A stretch of DNA of 64,000 nt from Cherax quadricarinatus (taxonomy: Eukaryota > Arthropoda > Malacostraca > Decapoda > Parastacidae): NCBI RefSeq assembly GCF_038502225.1, contig NW_027195519.1, positions 108,896 to 172,895 on the forward strand, written 5' to 3'. The position numbers and the translations under genes were made by a program. Position 1 is the first letter of the stretch, and each line of letters begins with the position of its first letter. This document shows positions 10,201 through 21,180 of the stretch, piece by piece. Below the pieces are notes generated by a model, which was given only the letters and a program-made list of their open reading frames with translations, had not been told where the DNA came from and made no database searches.

Positions 10201-11690
10201 TGGTATCCTCCCAGACCACTTCCTTCTCCAGCGGCATTCTCCCAAGACCCTTTCCTTGTCCATCGGTATCCTCCCAAGACCCCTTTCTTGTCCATCGGTA
10301 TCCTCCCAGACCACTTCCTTCTCCAGCGGCATTCTCCCAAGACCCCTTCCTTGTCCATCGGTATCCTCCCAGACCACTTCCTTCTCCAGCGGCAAACTCC
10401 CAGACCCCTTCCTCCTCTAGCGGCATCCTCCCAGACCCGTCCTTCTCCAGCGGCATCCTCCCAGACCCTTTCCGTCTCCAGTGGCATCGTCCAAAACCCC
10501 TTCCTTCTCCAGTGGCATCCTCCCAGACCCCTTCCTTCTCCAGCGGCATCCTCCCAGACCCGTCCTTCTCCAGTGGCATCCTCCCAAGACCACTTCCTTA
10601 TCCAGCGGCATCCTCCCAAGACCTCTTCCTTATCCAGCGGCATCCTCCCAAGACCCTTATCCAGCGGCATCCTCCCAAGACCACTTCCTTATCCAGCGGC
10701 ATGCTCCCAAGACCTCTTCCTTGTCCATCGGCATGCTTCCAGAACCCTTCATTCTCCAGTGGCACCCTTCCAGACCCCTTCCTTCTCCAGTTGTATCCTC
10801 CCAGACCCCTTCCTTCTGCAGCGGCATCCTCCCAGACCCTTCCTTATCCAGCGGCATCCTCCCAGACCCTTCCTTCTCCAGCGGCATCCTCCCAAGACCC
10901 TTCCTTATCCATCGGCATCCTCCCAGACCCTTCCTTCTCCAGTGGCATCCTCCCAGAATCCTTTCTTCTCCAGCGGCATCCTCCCAAGACCCCTTCCTTG
11001 TCCAGCGGCATCCTCCCAGAGGCCTTCCTTTTCCAGTGGCATTCTCCCAGACCCCTTCCTTCTCCAGCGGCATCCTCCCAGATCCTTCCTTCTCCAGCGG
11101 CATCCTCCCAAGACCACTTCCTTATCCAGCGGCATCCTCCCAAGACCCTTCCTTATCCAGCGGCATCCTCCCAAGACCCTTCCTTATCCAGCGGCATCCT
11201 CCCAAGACCCTTCCTTATCCAGCGGCATGCTCCCAGAACCCTTCCTTCTCCAGCGGCATCCTCCCAGAACCCTTTCTTCTCCAGCGGCATCCTCCCAGTC
11301 CTCTTCCTTCTCCAGTGGCATCCTCCCAGACCCCTTCTTTTTAATGTGGCATCCTCTCAGACCCCTTCCTTCTCCAACGGCATCCTCCAAGACCCCTTCC
11401 TTCTCCAGCGGCATCGTTCCAGACCCCTTCCTTCACTAGCGGCATCCTCCAAAACTCCTTACTCCTCGAGCGGCATCATCCCAAGGCCCTTTCCTTCTCC
11501 AGCGGTATCCTCTAAGACCCCTTCCTTCTCTAGTGGCATCCTCCTAGACCCCTTCCTCCTGCAGCAGCCTCCTCCCAAGACTCCTCTCTCCTGCAGCGGC
11601 ATCCTCCAAAGACCCCTTCCTTCTCCAGCGGCATCCTACCAAGACCTCTTCCTTCTCCAGTGGCAACCTCCCAGGACGCCTTCCTCCTCC

Positions 11691-13010
11691 AGTGACATCC
11701 TCCAAGACCCCTTCCTCCTCCAGCAGCATCCTCTCAAGACCCCTTCCTCCTCCAGTGGCATCCTCCAAGACCCCTTCCTCCTCCAGCAGCATCCTCTCAA
11801 GACCCCTTCCTCCTCCAGTGGCATCCTCCAAGACCCCTTCCTCCTCCAGTGGCATCCTCCAAGACCCCTTCCTCCTCCAGCAGCATTCTCCCAAGACCCC
11901 TTCCTCCTCCAGTGGCATCATCCAAGACCCCTTCCTCCTCCAACAGCATCCTCCCACGACCCCTTCCTTCTCCAGTGGCATCCTCCAGGACCCCTTCCTT
12001 ATCCAGCAGCATGCTCCCATGACCCCTTGCTCCTCCAGTGGCATCCTTCAAGACCCCTTCCTCCTCCAGTGGCATCCTCCAAGACCCCTTCCTCCTCCAG
12101 CAGCATTCTCCCAAGACCCCTTCCTCCTCCAGTGACATCCTCCAAGACCCCTTCCTCCTCCAGCAGCATCCTCTCAAGACCCCTTCCTCCTCCAGTGGCA
12201 TCCTCCAAGACCCCTTCCTCCTCCAGCAGCATCCTCTCAAGACCCCTTCCTCCTCCAGTGGCATCCTCCAAGACCCCTTCCTCCTCCAGTGGCATCCTCC
12301 AAGACCCCTTCCTCCTCCAGCAGCATTCTCCCAAGACCTCTTCCTCCTCCAGTGGCATCCTCCAAGACCCCTTCCTCCTCCAACAGCATCCTCCCACGAC
12401 CCCTTCCTTCTCCAGTGGCATCCTCCAAGACCCCTTCCTTATCCAGCAGCATGCTCCCATGACCCGTTGCTCCTCCAGTGGCATCCTTCAAGACCCCTTC
12501 CTCCTCCAGTGGCATCCTCCAAGACCCCTTCCTCCTCCAGCAGCATTCTCCCAAGACCCCTTCCTCCTCCAGTGACATCCTCCAAGACCCCTTCCTCCTC
12601 CAGCAGCATCCTCTCAAGACCCCTTCCTCCTCCAGTGGCATCCTCCAAGACCCCTTCCTCCTCCAGCAGCATCCTCTCAAGACCCCTTCCTCCTCCAGTG
12701 GCATCCTCCAAGACCCCTTCCTCCTCCAGTGGCATCCTCCAAGACCCCTTCCTCCTCCAGCAGCATTCTCCCAAGACCCCTTCCTCCTCCAGTGGCATCC
12801 TCCAAGACCCCTTCCTCCTCCAACAGCATCCTCCCACGACCCCTTCCTTCTCCAGTGGCATCCTCCAAGACCCCTTCCTTATCCAGCAGCATGCTCCCAT
12901 GACCCCTTGCTCCTCCAGTGGCATCCTTCAAGACCCCTTCCTCCTCCAGTAGCATCCTCCCAAGACCACTTCCTCCTCCAGTGGCATCCTCCAAGACCCC
13001 TTCCTCGTCC
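11691..13010. repeat. Higher-order repeat, 440-bp period, three copies
   Basis: AGTGACATCC occurs at 11691, 12131 and 12571, and the rare variant ATGCTCCCATGACCC at 12011, 12451 and 12891. Each spacing is exactly 440 bp, about 14 units. The copies are almost identical, so this is the youngest part of the array. Confidence 0.9.
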
Positions 13011-13160
13011 AGTGGCATCCTCCAAGACCTCTTCCTCTTCCAGCAGCATCCTCCCAAGACCCCTTCCTCCTTCAGTGGCATCCTCCAAGACCCCTTCCTC
13101 CTCCAGCAGCATCCTCCCAAGACCCCTTCCTCCTCCAGCAGCATCCTTCCAAGACCCTGG

Positions 13161-14493
13161 CGCGTCATCGTACATCTCAAGAAACCCGGTACCACTTTCG
13201 GGTAACACTTTGTTGCCCACCTCTGGTACTGAGGTTCCAACTGACCTTTTTGATTCGCCTGACCTCTCACGACCTTGACCATTATTCTGGCTTTTCTCTC
13301 TACAGTGCGTAGAGTTTTGGATCGTCCACACATCTCAGACGGACCATCTCCGGTCCCCCGTCCAAACGACCTCATCCTATATCAGATAAATATCCCAGGA
13401 CTCGGGTGTTCGAGGTGAGCTTCAGGTGTTGCTCTCTCAGTTTTTCTCTGTATATGTCTGTTTACGAGAACCAAAATTGCGCTCCGCTGTTATTGTCTCC
13501 TATGTCTCATTGCGATAACCAGATCCTTTTCCCAATGGGACTTTTAATAAAAGTGCTCATCTTGCGCGCACCATTATATCACATTCTCCGATCTTTGTTC
13601 ATACTTCCTGCATTACACTGCGGCCCATATTTACTTGATCAAGTGGTATACAGTCTGCTCTTTGTGCCTTTTTCCTTCTTGGCCATTGTCTATCCATGAT
13701 GTTGATTTTCTGTTTTTTTCCCTTACCTTCACCACTTATATTATTAGGTGATTTTAATGCTCATCTTTTTCTCTGGAGAAAGTGTCACTGTTACTCTCGT
13801 GGCGATCTGTTAGAGACTTTTCTCACTTCTCTTTCCCTCTATATTTGAAATACAGGTAATCCCACTCATTTTGACCCTCGAACTCGAATTGCTCATTGCA
13901 TAACTCACTTTATTTGCCCTTCTTCCAGTGCACTCGATTTTATTTGGTCTGTGGTTCCAGATTTACATGACAGCGATCATTTTCCAATACTTCCCACTCG
14001 CATTCCCGGGCTCCTCGTAGCTCACGTTGGCAGTTCAAACTTTTTTTTTTTTTTGTGAAAGGCCTTCTCCTTTGTCCTTCCCTGATAAGTTGTTACAAGT
14101 ATTTATGCCCTTTGTTTTAACCATAGAATCAAATACAATCCCCCTAACCTCGAGTAGGCACTCTCAGAAATGCGTACATTGGTGCAGTACCTTCAAAGCG
14201 TGCTGCGTGGGGTCGTTGTCATTACAATAGGAACACAGAGAGGATCCTTGATTTTAAGCACTTAGTGGAAACATAATCCCTCCAACGTCACTTCCGTTTT
14301 CTCTATGAGTGCAGTTTTGGAAAAAAGTATTGAAATTGAATGGCACGTACTCTCTAGACCCAGCATTGCAGACTCTCCAGAAGTTGCCACAGTAATTGGA
14401 ATTCATCTCATATGCATATCTCAGGGACTCGGTCTGTGCCCCTCGTTTTTTTTCCAACAAATCTGCCAGAGTTGACACCTTTGGATTTTACTT
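13161..14493 (+). pseudogene. LINE ORF1 fragment and ORF2 endonuclease relic (right part of decayed copy)
   Basis: 13200-13370 retains CTGACCTTTTTGATTCGCCTGA, homologous to the TCTGAxL-coding stretch of intact ORF1. At 13375 the alignment jumps to the ORF2 start, so most of ORF1 is deleted. The endonuclease region follows: GAACCAAAATTGC (QEPKL), GGTGATTTTAATGCTCAT (GDFNAH, about 13749) and GACAGCGATCATTTTCC (DSDHFP, about 13972). It ends with AGTGCAGTTTTGGAAAAAAG and CTGTGCCCCTCG, then stops before the RT core. Frameshifts and stops are frequent and the copy is clearly dead. Confidence 0.8.
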
Positions 14494-14740
14494 CGGGCAT
14501 TAATTTCAGGATTAATTTCAGCCTCCTCTTGTTTGAAATTAATCCTGAGCATCCCCTGCCACGAGTGTCCTCGCAACATGAAACAAGCCTAGTTCGCTAG
14601 GCTCATGTTGTTTGTAGGAACGATGGTGCAGTGGATAAGGTGACACGGAAATTGTGTTGTCTCTTGAGGCTGGACAATGTGTCGTGGAATCGAACCCTGG
14701 CCTGCCGCAGTTTGGTAAATGATTCAGTACCACTTGTCTC
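14494..14740 (+). repeat. SINE-like unit with tRNA-like promoter boxes
   Basis: The unit starts with a small palindrome (AGGATTAATTTCA ... TGAAATTAATCCT), continues CTGCCACGAGTGTCCTCG, and has an A-box-like TGGTGCAGTGG at about 14630 and a B-box-like GAATCGAACCC at about 14688. A second copy lies at 33090-33335. It abuts the RTE LINE that follows. The tRNA origin is inferred from the boxes; no cloverleaf could be drawn with certainty. Confidence 0.55.
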
Positions 14741-15147
14741 GTGGTTGGTAGACAGCAACCACCAAGGGAGGTACTACCGTCCTGCCAAGTGAGTGTAAAA
14801 CGAAAGCCTGTAATTGTTTTACATAATGGTAGGATTACTGGAGTCTTTTGTCTAATAAATATGCAAGATTATAGGTACGTCTTGCTACTTCTACTTACAC
14901 TTAGGTCACACTACACATACAAGTACACGTTTGTTTATACACACTCATCTGAGTTTTGTTTGATTTTATCTTAATAGTTCTTGGTCTTATTACTTTTCCT
15001 TTTATATCCATGGGGAAGTGGAATAAGAATCTTTCCTCCGTAAGTCATGCGTGTTGTAAAAGTCAACTAAAATGCCGGGAACAATGGGCTAGTAACCACT
15101 TTTCCTGTAATAATTACTAAAAAGAATAATAAGAAAATTGTCTGAAT

Positions 15148-16007
15148 GTGCGTGGATGTTGTGCAAATGATAAGAAAGAGATGATTGTGGATGTTATGAA
15201 TGAGAAGAAGCTGGATGTTCAGGCTTTAAGTGAAACAAAGCTGAAGGGGGTGGGAGAGTTTCAGTGGAGAGGAATAAATGGGATTAGGTCAGGGGTTTCA
15301 AATAGAGTTAGAGCTAAAGGAGTTACAATAATGTTGAAGGATAAGTTATGGCAGGAAAAGAGGGACTGTAAATGTATTAATTCAAGGATTATGTGGAGTA
15401 AAATAAAGGTTGGATGTGAAAAGTGGGCTATAATAAGCGTATATGCACCTGGAGAAGAGTGAAGTGTAGAGGAGAGAGATTTTGGGAAATGTTGAGTGAA
15501 TGCGTGGGGAGTTTTGAACCAAGTGTGAGAGTAATGGTGGTTGGGGATTTCAATGCTAAAGTGGGCAAAAATATTGTGGAGGGAGTAGTAGGTAAATTTG
15601 GGGTGCCAGGGATAAATGAAAATGGGGAGCCTTTAATTGAGCTATGTGTAAAAAGAGGTTTGGTAATAAGTAATACAAATTTTATGAAGAAGAGGAAAAA
15701 TAAGTATACAAGGTATGATATAACACATAATGAAAGTAGTTTGTTAGATTATGTATTGGTGGATAAAAGGTTGATGGATAGGCTCCAGGATATACACGTT
15801 TATAGAGGGGCAACTGAAATATCGGATCATTATTTAGTTGTAGCTACAGTTAGAGTAAGAGGTAGATGGGAAAAGAGGAAAATGACAACAAGTAAGAGGG
15901 AGGTGAAAGTGTATAAACTAAGGGAGGAGGAAGTTCGGGTGAGATATAAGAAACTATTGGCAGAAAGGTGGGCTGGTGCAAGTATGAGTAGTGGGGGAGG
16001 GGGTTGA
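15148..16007 (+). pseudogene. RTE endonuclease domain (frameshifted)
   Basis: An APE-type endonuclease of non-LTR retrotransposons nicks the DNA target for reverse transcription. Visible motifs in order are LSETKLKG (about 15220), SVYAPGE (15440), VVGDFNAKVG (15540), DYVLVDKRL (15748) and SDHYLVVA (15825). A stop and frame change near 15460 split the domain. The catalytic SDH is retained, but the protein cannot be made intact. Confidence 0.85.
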
Positions 16008-16755
16008 AAAAGGTTGGAATAGTTTTAAAAATGCAGTATTAGAATGTGGGGCAGAAGTTTGTGGTTATAGGAGGGTGGGGGCATGAGGAAAGAGGAGTGA
16101 TTGGTGGAATAATGAAGTAAAGAATGTGATAAGAGAAAAAGTTAGCTTATTACAGGTTTTTACAAAGTAGAAGTGTTATAAGAAGAGTTGAGTATATTGA
16201 GAGTAAAAGAAAGGTGAAGAGAGTGGTGAGAGAGTGCAAAAGGAGAGCAGATGATAGAGTGGGAGAGGCACTGTCAAGAAATTTTAATGAAAATAAGAAA
16301 AAAAGTTGGAGTGAGTTAAACAAGTTAAGAAAGCGTTTAGAACGAATGGATTTGTCAGTTAAAAACAGAGTAGGGGAGTTAGTAGATGGCGAGATGGAGG
16401 TATTGGGTAGATGGCGAGAATATTTTGAGGAACTTTGAAATGTCGACGAAGAAAGGGAAGCGGTAATTTCATGCACTGGCCAGGGAGGTACCATCTTTTA
16501 GGAGTGAAGAAGAGCAGAATGTAAGTGTGGTGGAGGTACGTGAGGCATTACGTAGAATGAGAGGGGGTAAAGTAGCTGGAACTGATGGGATCATGACAGA
16601 AATGTTAAAAGCAGGGGGGGATATAGTGTTGGAGTGGTTGGTACTTTTGTTTAATAAATGTATGAAAGAGGGGAAGGTACCTAGGGATTGGCGGAGAGCA
16701 TGTATAGTCCCTTTATATAAAGGGAAGGGGGACAATGGTGAGAATGGTATAGCAC

Positions 16756-16858
<103 letters not shown>

Positions 16859-16985
16859 TTAAAAGGAGAAACTTTAGTTTTTTCTCTTGGGCTACCCTGC
16901 CTTGTTGGGATACGGCTAGTTGTTGAAAGATATATAAATGGAGGGGAAGGTGGGTATTTTGTTGTAGTTTCAACTATTTGTAGTT

Positions 16986-18052
16986 AGTGTTCCGTCATGT
17001 TTACCCTAAGTCTGGACAAGTTTAGTTAATAAGGGCGGGTGACTCAACAATTTAACTATGAGGAATAAATGAGCAACCAGTCATCTTGCCACTTTCTCCC
17101 TGTGTCACTCTTCAGTAAAACAATGGCTGGCTAGCAGGCTGGCCAGCTGGCCGACTGGCTAGTTATATCAGGAACAATAATAATAATCATGAAGCTGTGA
17201 GATCTGAGAAAGGTATTCTCGAACTGTAGAACCCCAAACTCCTGTACGTCATTATATGAAAAATAAAAGGATTAATGCAGAATGCGGTATAAGTTTTGAA
17301 TTCAGTTTAGTATCAGCAATGAAGATTTGAAGCAAAACACTTTTAATATTCACAGGTTATCACTTAGCCCCAACTCAATTTTTTTATAAAAAAAATACAA
17401 ATTGTTACATTCAGAGAGCTAAACTAATTCAAATTATCCACTAAGAAAAAATAGTTTTGGAGCCAACCTGACGAGGAATTCTCTCGTTATCACAAAACAG
17501 TTTCCCAAAATAAGCTAGCATATTATATTTGAAGAAGCTCAGAATTTACATCATCAAGTTATTCGGACTGAAGGGCGAAGTTACTTTGAAGATGCACTAA
17601 AAAAATATCACATGAAAATCAGTATTTTAATTTTGCCAATTTCTACCACAAAAAAGGGCAAATTTTCACCAGCACAGACAAAAATAAATCCAAACTTTCT
17701 TCTTCGTAAGGTCTGCCAGCATTGAAGATTTAAGTATGCACGTAAGTTATTAATTAAGATTTATTAAATGAACATTAGGTATATTTTTTAATTGGACTGC
17801 CAGTAAGTCAGGTATTTTGATTTCATTTAATCAAAAGTATTCTCCTCTTATGTGTAGAAACAAATTTTATTAATAAAATTGGCCCACTTAAACTTACACA
17901 ACCTAAACTTATTACAAAGCTTCCTTTGAGGAAAATACACCCGTGTTAAAAGTTTCAAGTCAACCCAAAGAAACATTCTCTGATAACTGTAAAGAATACA
18001 ACAACACAAAGTGTCGTAGATGAATGGTTCAGAGAACCGACATGTTGTTGAA
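16986..18052. other. Non-genic AT-rich stretch with degenerate repeats
   Basis: No gene found. The phrase (A)AAGTTTCAAGTCAACCC...GAAACATTCTCTGATAACTG near 17955 is related to blocks at 5830, 18733, 18880, 19165 and 40750. They share the pattern GAAG(C/A)CGATCA..A.GACATTC..(A/G)AGTTAT. Confidence 0.45.
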
Positions 18053-18377
18053 TTAGACACATGTGCAACTCTTGGGTATCTTTATTGAGGAAACGTTTCG
18101 CCACACAGTGGCTTCATCAGTCCATACAAAGGAGAAACTTGAAGAACAGGAGGAGAATTAGGCAATCAGTCCCTCAGCCTTGAGTCGATGTGGTCAGTCC
18201 ATCAATCTTGAATAGAATACGGCATATGAGCGGAGAAGCAGCTTATAAACCGTAGACAGGTGAGGGGCAGCATTCTCCTCCTGTTCTTCAAGTTTCTCCT
18301 TTGTATGGACTGATGAAGCCACTGTGTGGCGAAACGTTTCCTCAATAAAGATACCCAAGAGTTGCACATGTGTCTAA
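18053..18377. repeat. Foldback element with near-perfect 106-bp arms
   Basis: Arms 18053-18158 and 18272-18377 are almost exact reverse complements. They start TTAGACACATGTGCAACTC, pass GGAAACGTTTCGCCACAC and end GAACAGGAGGAGAAT. The spacer is 113 bp with no coding. The phrase CAACACAAAGTGTC stands outside both ends (17998 and 18382), a possible duplicated target. Its outer tip closely matches that of the inverted repeat at 986-1759. Confidence 0.9.
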
Positions 18378-18489
18378 TACAGCAACACAAAGTGTCCACC
18401 TACACCGCCTGAAGCCAAGAAATTTTTCATCCATTTCATAAGATGAATCAGCCACTGAAGCCTGATGTTGTTGTCAATAATTGCTTTAT

Positions 18490-18900
18490 ATTACTAAAAA
18501 AAGTTAAACCAGTGGGGGTCATATAGTGCCCGTGGACTGGCAGATATTCACATTCAATCCAAGGACAAGTAGAGCAAGCCTAGTTCCTTGGATCAAGAGC
18601 CGCTCCATAGAATCAAGGCAAAAGAATGCAGTAATGTAAATTGTAAAATAAATAAAAGGGGAAGAAATCACACGTACAGACTGCACTAACACCATCAACC
18701 TTCGTAGTAGGACACACCAGTGTTGATATTTTGAAGACCATCACAGGATGTTTTCTCCAGTTATCAGATGGAAACAAAATCTGAGAATTATCTATGTAAA
18801 TTTGTTCACAGGACACCCACAAGTACAGTTAGTTCCAGGAATCTTGGCGTAGATACCGTACCCCAGTGTTGAAAATTTGAAGCTGATCGAATAAGACATT
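18490..18900 (-). repeat. Dispersed repeat, third copy
   Basis: GTCATATAGTGCCCGTGGACTG, TTCCTTGGATCAAGAGC and AAAAGAATGCAGTAATGT match 6600-6760, and in reverse orientation 40700-41075. The following CATCACAGGATGTTTTCTCC and GAAGCTGATCGAATAAGAC blocks match the complement of 40740-40800. The unit is therefore longer than the tail fragment, probably over 400 bp. Confidence 0.55.
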
Positions 18901-19344
18901 CCCGAGTTATAAACGATATTTTTGTAGGAAAAAAAAAAGAAATTGCTGAAAATGCTCCGAAAATGGATGTCTATCCTCGTCGATTAAAAAAATGAAAACG
19001 TGAAGCTCATTTTTTCAGTTTTCTTTTCTCATTTACTTTCAATTTCAAATTCTTTAAAATCATATAAGAAACAATATTTGATAAAATTTATTTAAAAACT
19101 GAAACTAGCACTCACACAGCCCAAAATTAATAATAAAAAAAAATGTCCAATTAAAATGCATCAGCGTTTAGGGTTTTAAGCCGATCAGAAAAGACATTCC
19201 CAAGTTATTATATGGGAAGTTTACACCAAACTTACTGGCTATGATTCTTCTTACTGAAGGGATATTTTTTCTTATTGAATATAAATGTATATCACTATAT
19301 ACTCAACAGAATTGGCAAATTGGGATTTATTCCGCCCAATAGCA
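18901..19344. other. Non-genic AT-rich
   Basis: One further copy of the AAGCCGATCAGAAAAGACAT motif lies near 19168. No gene seen. Confidence 0.4.
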
Positions 19345-19457
19345 GACACAAGTGCAACTAATGTGACATTTTTATTGTGGCAACGTTTCGCTCTCCAGGA
19401 GCTTGGTCAAGCGAAACGTTGCCACAATAAAAATGTCACATTAGTTGCACTTGTGTC
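19345..19457. repeat. Perfect foldback, 48-bp arms
   Basis: Arms 19345-19392 and 19410-19457 are exact reverse complements. They start GACACAAGTGCAACTAATG and end GTGGCAACGTTTCGCT, with a 17-base loop (CTCCAGGAGCTTGGTCA). This is a third member of the set sharing a CGTTTCG core. It is too short to code. Confidence 0.95.
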
Positions 19458-19753
19458 CTTTTACTTTACATAATGTCGGTAATTCTAGCAACATTATTGC
19501 AACAGCAGTATGACAAGAGTGTCCGGAAGACACACTAGCGGTGAAAATGTGAAGCCAATCAGACGTATATTACAGTAATAGCATAAATTCCTAGAATTTT
19601 AATTTTTTTAATTTTTTAATTATGTAGACAAATCTGCGTGCACACAAACTGGACATAATGGGTTTTATCTCCTGGTCATAAGTTGTATCAGCCAATAAAT
19701 ACTGAAGCCGTTGGGAAACGGTAGACATTAATTTATTTAACGTGATTTAACGG
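19458..19753. other. Non-genic, flank of Gypsy-1
   Basis: AT-rich sequence with no feature recognised. Confidence 0.4.
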
Positions 19754-20743
19754 TGTGAGGGAAAAGTTCAACAGATAGGAGTAGCAAGCGAGTATATGGT
19801 AACAATAGTTTGATTGCCGGCTACTTGTTAACGTAGTGTAAGTCTAGCTCCTGCTATCCCCCCCCCCTTTTTTCCCCACCCCGAAAATGATAGTTTGATT
19901 GCCGGCTGCTTGTTAACGTAGGGTAAGTCTAGCTCACGCTATTCACCCCCCCCCCAACCCCGAAAGGTGACGTGTGGGGCTCCAGTCAAACAGTAATCAC
20001 TCGACTCACAGCTCCCAGCACTACTGTAAGTACACGCCTGCTCATATTCTAGTGGATTTATTGGTTGAAAGCTTCACTTTTGACAATAATAAGCTTAGTC
20101 CTTTCAGCCTTGATCTCTGTTAAATGTTTTAATAATCACCACGTCTTTTAGGTATTGTACTTATCATAGAGAGTGATTTCTTAAGCAGTGGGTAACCTGT
20201 CTCTCTTTCCAGCTTGGAATGACAGATTGAGTCACCTGCCAACCAACGAGAAGTATTGAAGGAAACGGACTAACGTCCCGAGACGTCCCATGTTGGATCT
20301 ACTTACCTCTTTATATGTATGCAGTCGCAGTACATAACCCCTCATCATTGCAGTGGTAAAGAACCTGCTTTCCTGTCATCTGGACTGATTATTCATGGCT
20401 AAAGACTCTGTGAAGAACGAGCCGTTGGGTAGTCACCAACACCTGTGATTCCCCCCCCCCACATCAGCAACGGCTACGATTTCAACAACACAGTGTCACC
20501 AACATCAGACACCCAAGTTGACTTGTACATATTAGCATTGAAGTTAAATATCATTTATATTTTTCATTTTTCTTTAAAGTACATTAAATATTTCATATTT
20601 AAGTATTTTATATTTTATATTTTTTTAATAATAAAGTGTTTATGTTTGTCAGTTTTTATTCTTTTTCAATTCATTAATTTTCCTGAGGAGCCAGCCTTGG
20701 TAATACTGACTTAAGTTGTTACAGGGCTGAGTAAGCCTTCACA
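19754..20743 (+). repeat. Putative 5' LTR of Gypsy-1
   Basis: The segment starts TGTGAGGG and ends CCTTCACA, imperfect inverted termini, and is followed after two bases by a TGG-starting primer-binding site. An AATAAAG signal stands near 20628. It contains an 85-bp tandem duplication (AGTTTGATTGCCGGCT at 19807 and 19892), each copy followed by a C-run. The left end was chosen by matching termini. No second LTR is in the window to prove it. Confidence 0.5.
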
Positions 20744-20745
20744 AG

Positions 20746-20763
20746 TGGTGACCTTGCCAGGAT
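20746..20763 (+). promoter_or_regulatory. Primer-binding site of Gypsy-1
   Basis: TGGTGACCTTGCCAGGAT starts two bases (AG) after the CA end of the LTR. A TGG start is expected for pairing with a tRNA 3' CCA end. The tRNA species is not identified. Gypsy-2 has the same AG-TGG spacing. Confidence 0.55.
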
Positions 20764-20939
20764 TCGCTCGAATGAGTCAAGATTCAACTCCATCTCGAAT
20801 CTACCATTGGAACTTTAACGCCGCATACCACTGACAGTTACCACCAGCCATGAGTAATCATTCTCTATGGTAGGACTACAGTACAGGTATTTAAAAGATT
20901 TGGTGATTGTTATAGTCTCAATTTATTGTAAGTCAAGTC

Positions 20940-21180
20940 AGGCAGGATATACTAGTTAATTCTGCCACCTATACCTGGAGTTTACCTGGAGAGAGTTTCG
21001 GGGGTCAACGCCCCCGCGGCCCGGTCTGTGACCAGGCCTCCTGGTGGATCAGCGCCTGATCAACCAGGCTGTTGCTGCTGGCTGCACGCAAACCAACGTA
21101 CGAGCCACAGCCCGGCTGATCAGGAACTGACTTTAGGTGCTTGTGAGCTTGTGAGCTTGAAACAATTTGGAGGATTAGAC
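20940..21180. repeat. High-copy-looking GC-rich repeat in the Gypsy-1 leader
   Basis: This holds ACCTGGAGTTTACCTGGAGA, GGTCAACGCCCCCGCGGCCC, CTCCTGGTGGATCAGCGCC and CAACCAGGCTGTTGCTGCTG. Its GC content stands out against AT-rich flanks. I recall this phrase as a very common dispersed repeat in crayfish sequence, which cannot be verified here. It ends in a short GTGAGCTT duplication. Confidence 0.5.

Larger units (their letters stand above)
7101..13160. repeat. Giant 31-bp minisatellite, ~195 units, inside a LINE ORF1 relic
   Basis: The unit is 31 bp, sometimes 32 bp with one extra A. It begins CCCCTTCCTTCTCC and ends CATCCTCCCAGA. The left two-thirds carry CTTCTCCAG(T/C)GGCAT variants; the right part (about 11550-13150) carries TTCCTCCTCCAGCAGCAT variants. 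Two higher-order periods are visible: about 126 bp (four units) near 9781-10200 and 440 bp at 11691-13010. Because 3 x 31 = 93 and stops are rare in the unit, frames of up to 949 codons occur on both strands. They encode only a 31-residue Pro/Ser/Phe repeat (plus) or an Arg/Gly/Glu repeat (minus) and are not treated as genes. Confidence 0.97.
6853..14493 (+). mobile_element. Decayed Jockey-like LINE containing a 6-kb minisatellite
   Basis: Three pieces match the intact LINE at 59.6-64 kb in order and orientation. 6853-7100 matches its 5' untranslated region and first ORF1 codons (shared CACGGGTTC.AT, ACCTAA..ATGG). 13161-13375 matches ORF1 codons about 22-100. 13375-14493 matches the ORF2 endonuclease region, with large parts of ORF1 deleted. 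Between the first two pieces lies the 31-bp array, exactly where intact ORF1 has one 31-bp segment. All frames are broken. A chance array between two unrelated fragments is unlikely, because the alignment resumes at GACCCTG immediately after the array. Confidence 0.7.

Noticed and set aside
2852..13160. Possible CRISPR array from 31- and 35-bp repeats
   Set aside because: There are no unique spacers, the units abut directly, and the surroundings are eukaryotic retrotransposons.
7081..13278. Very long open frames (up to 949 codons plus, 264 codons minus) through the 31-bp array
   Set aside because: They exist because the unit is 31 bp with few stops; every frame gives the same 31-residue low-complexity repeat, and no other gene feature is present.
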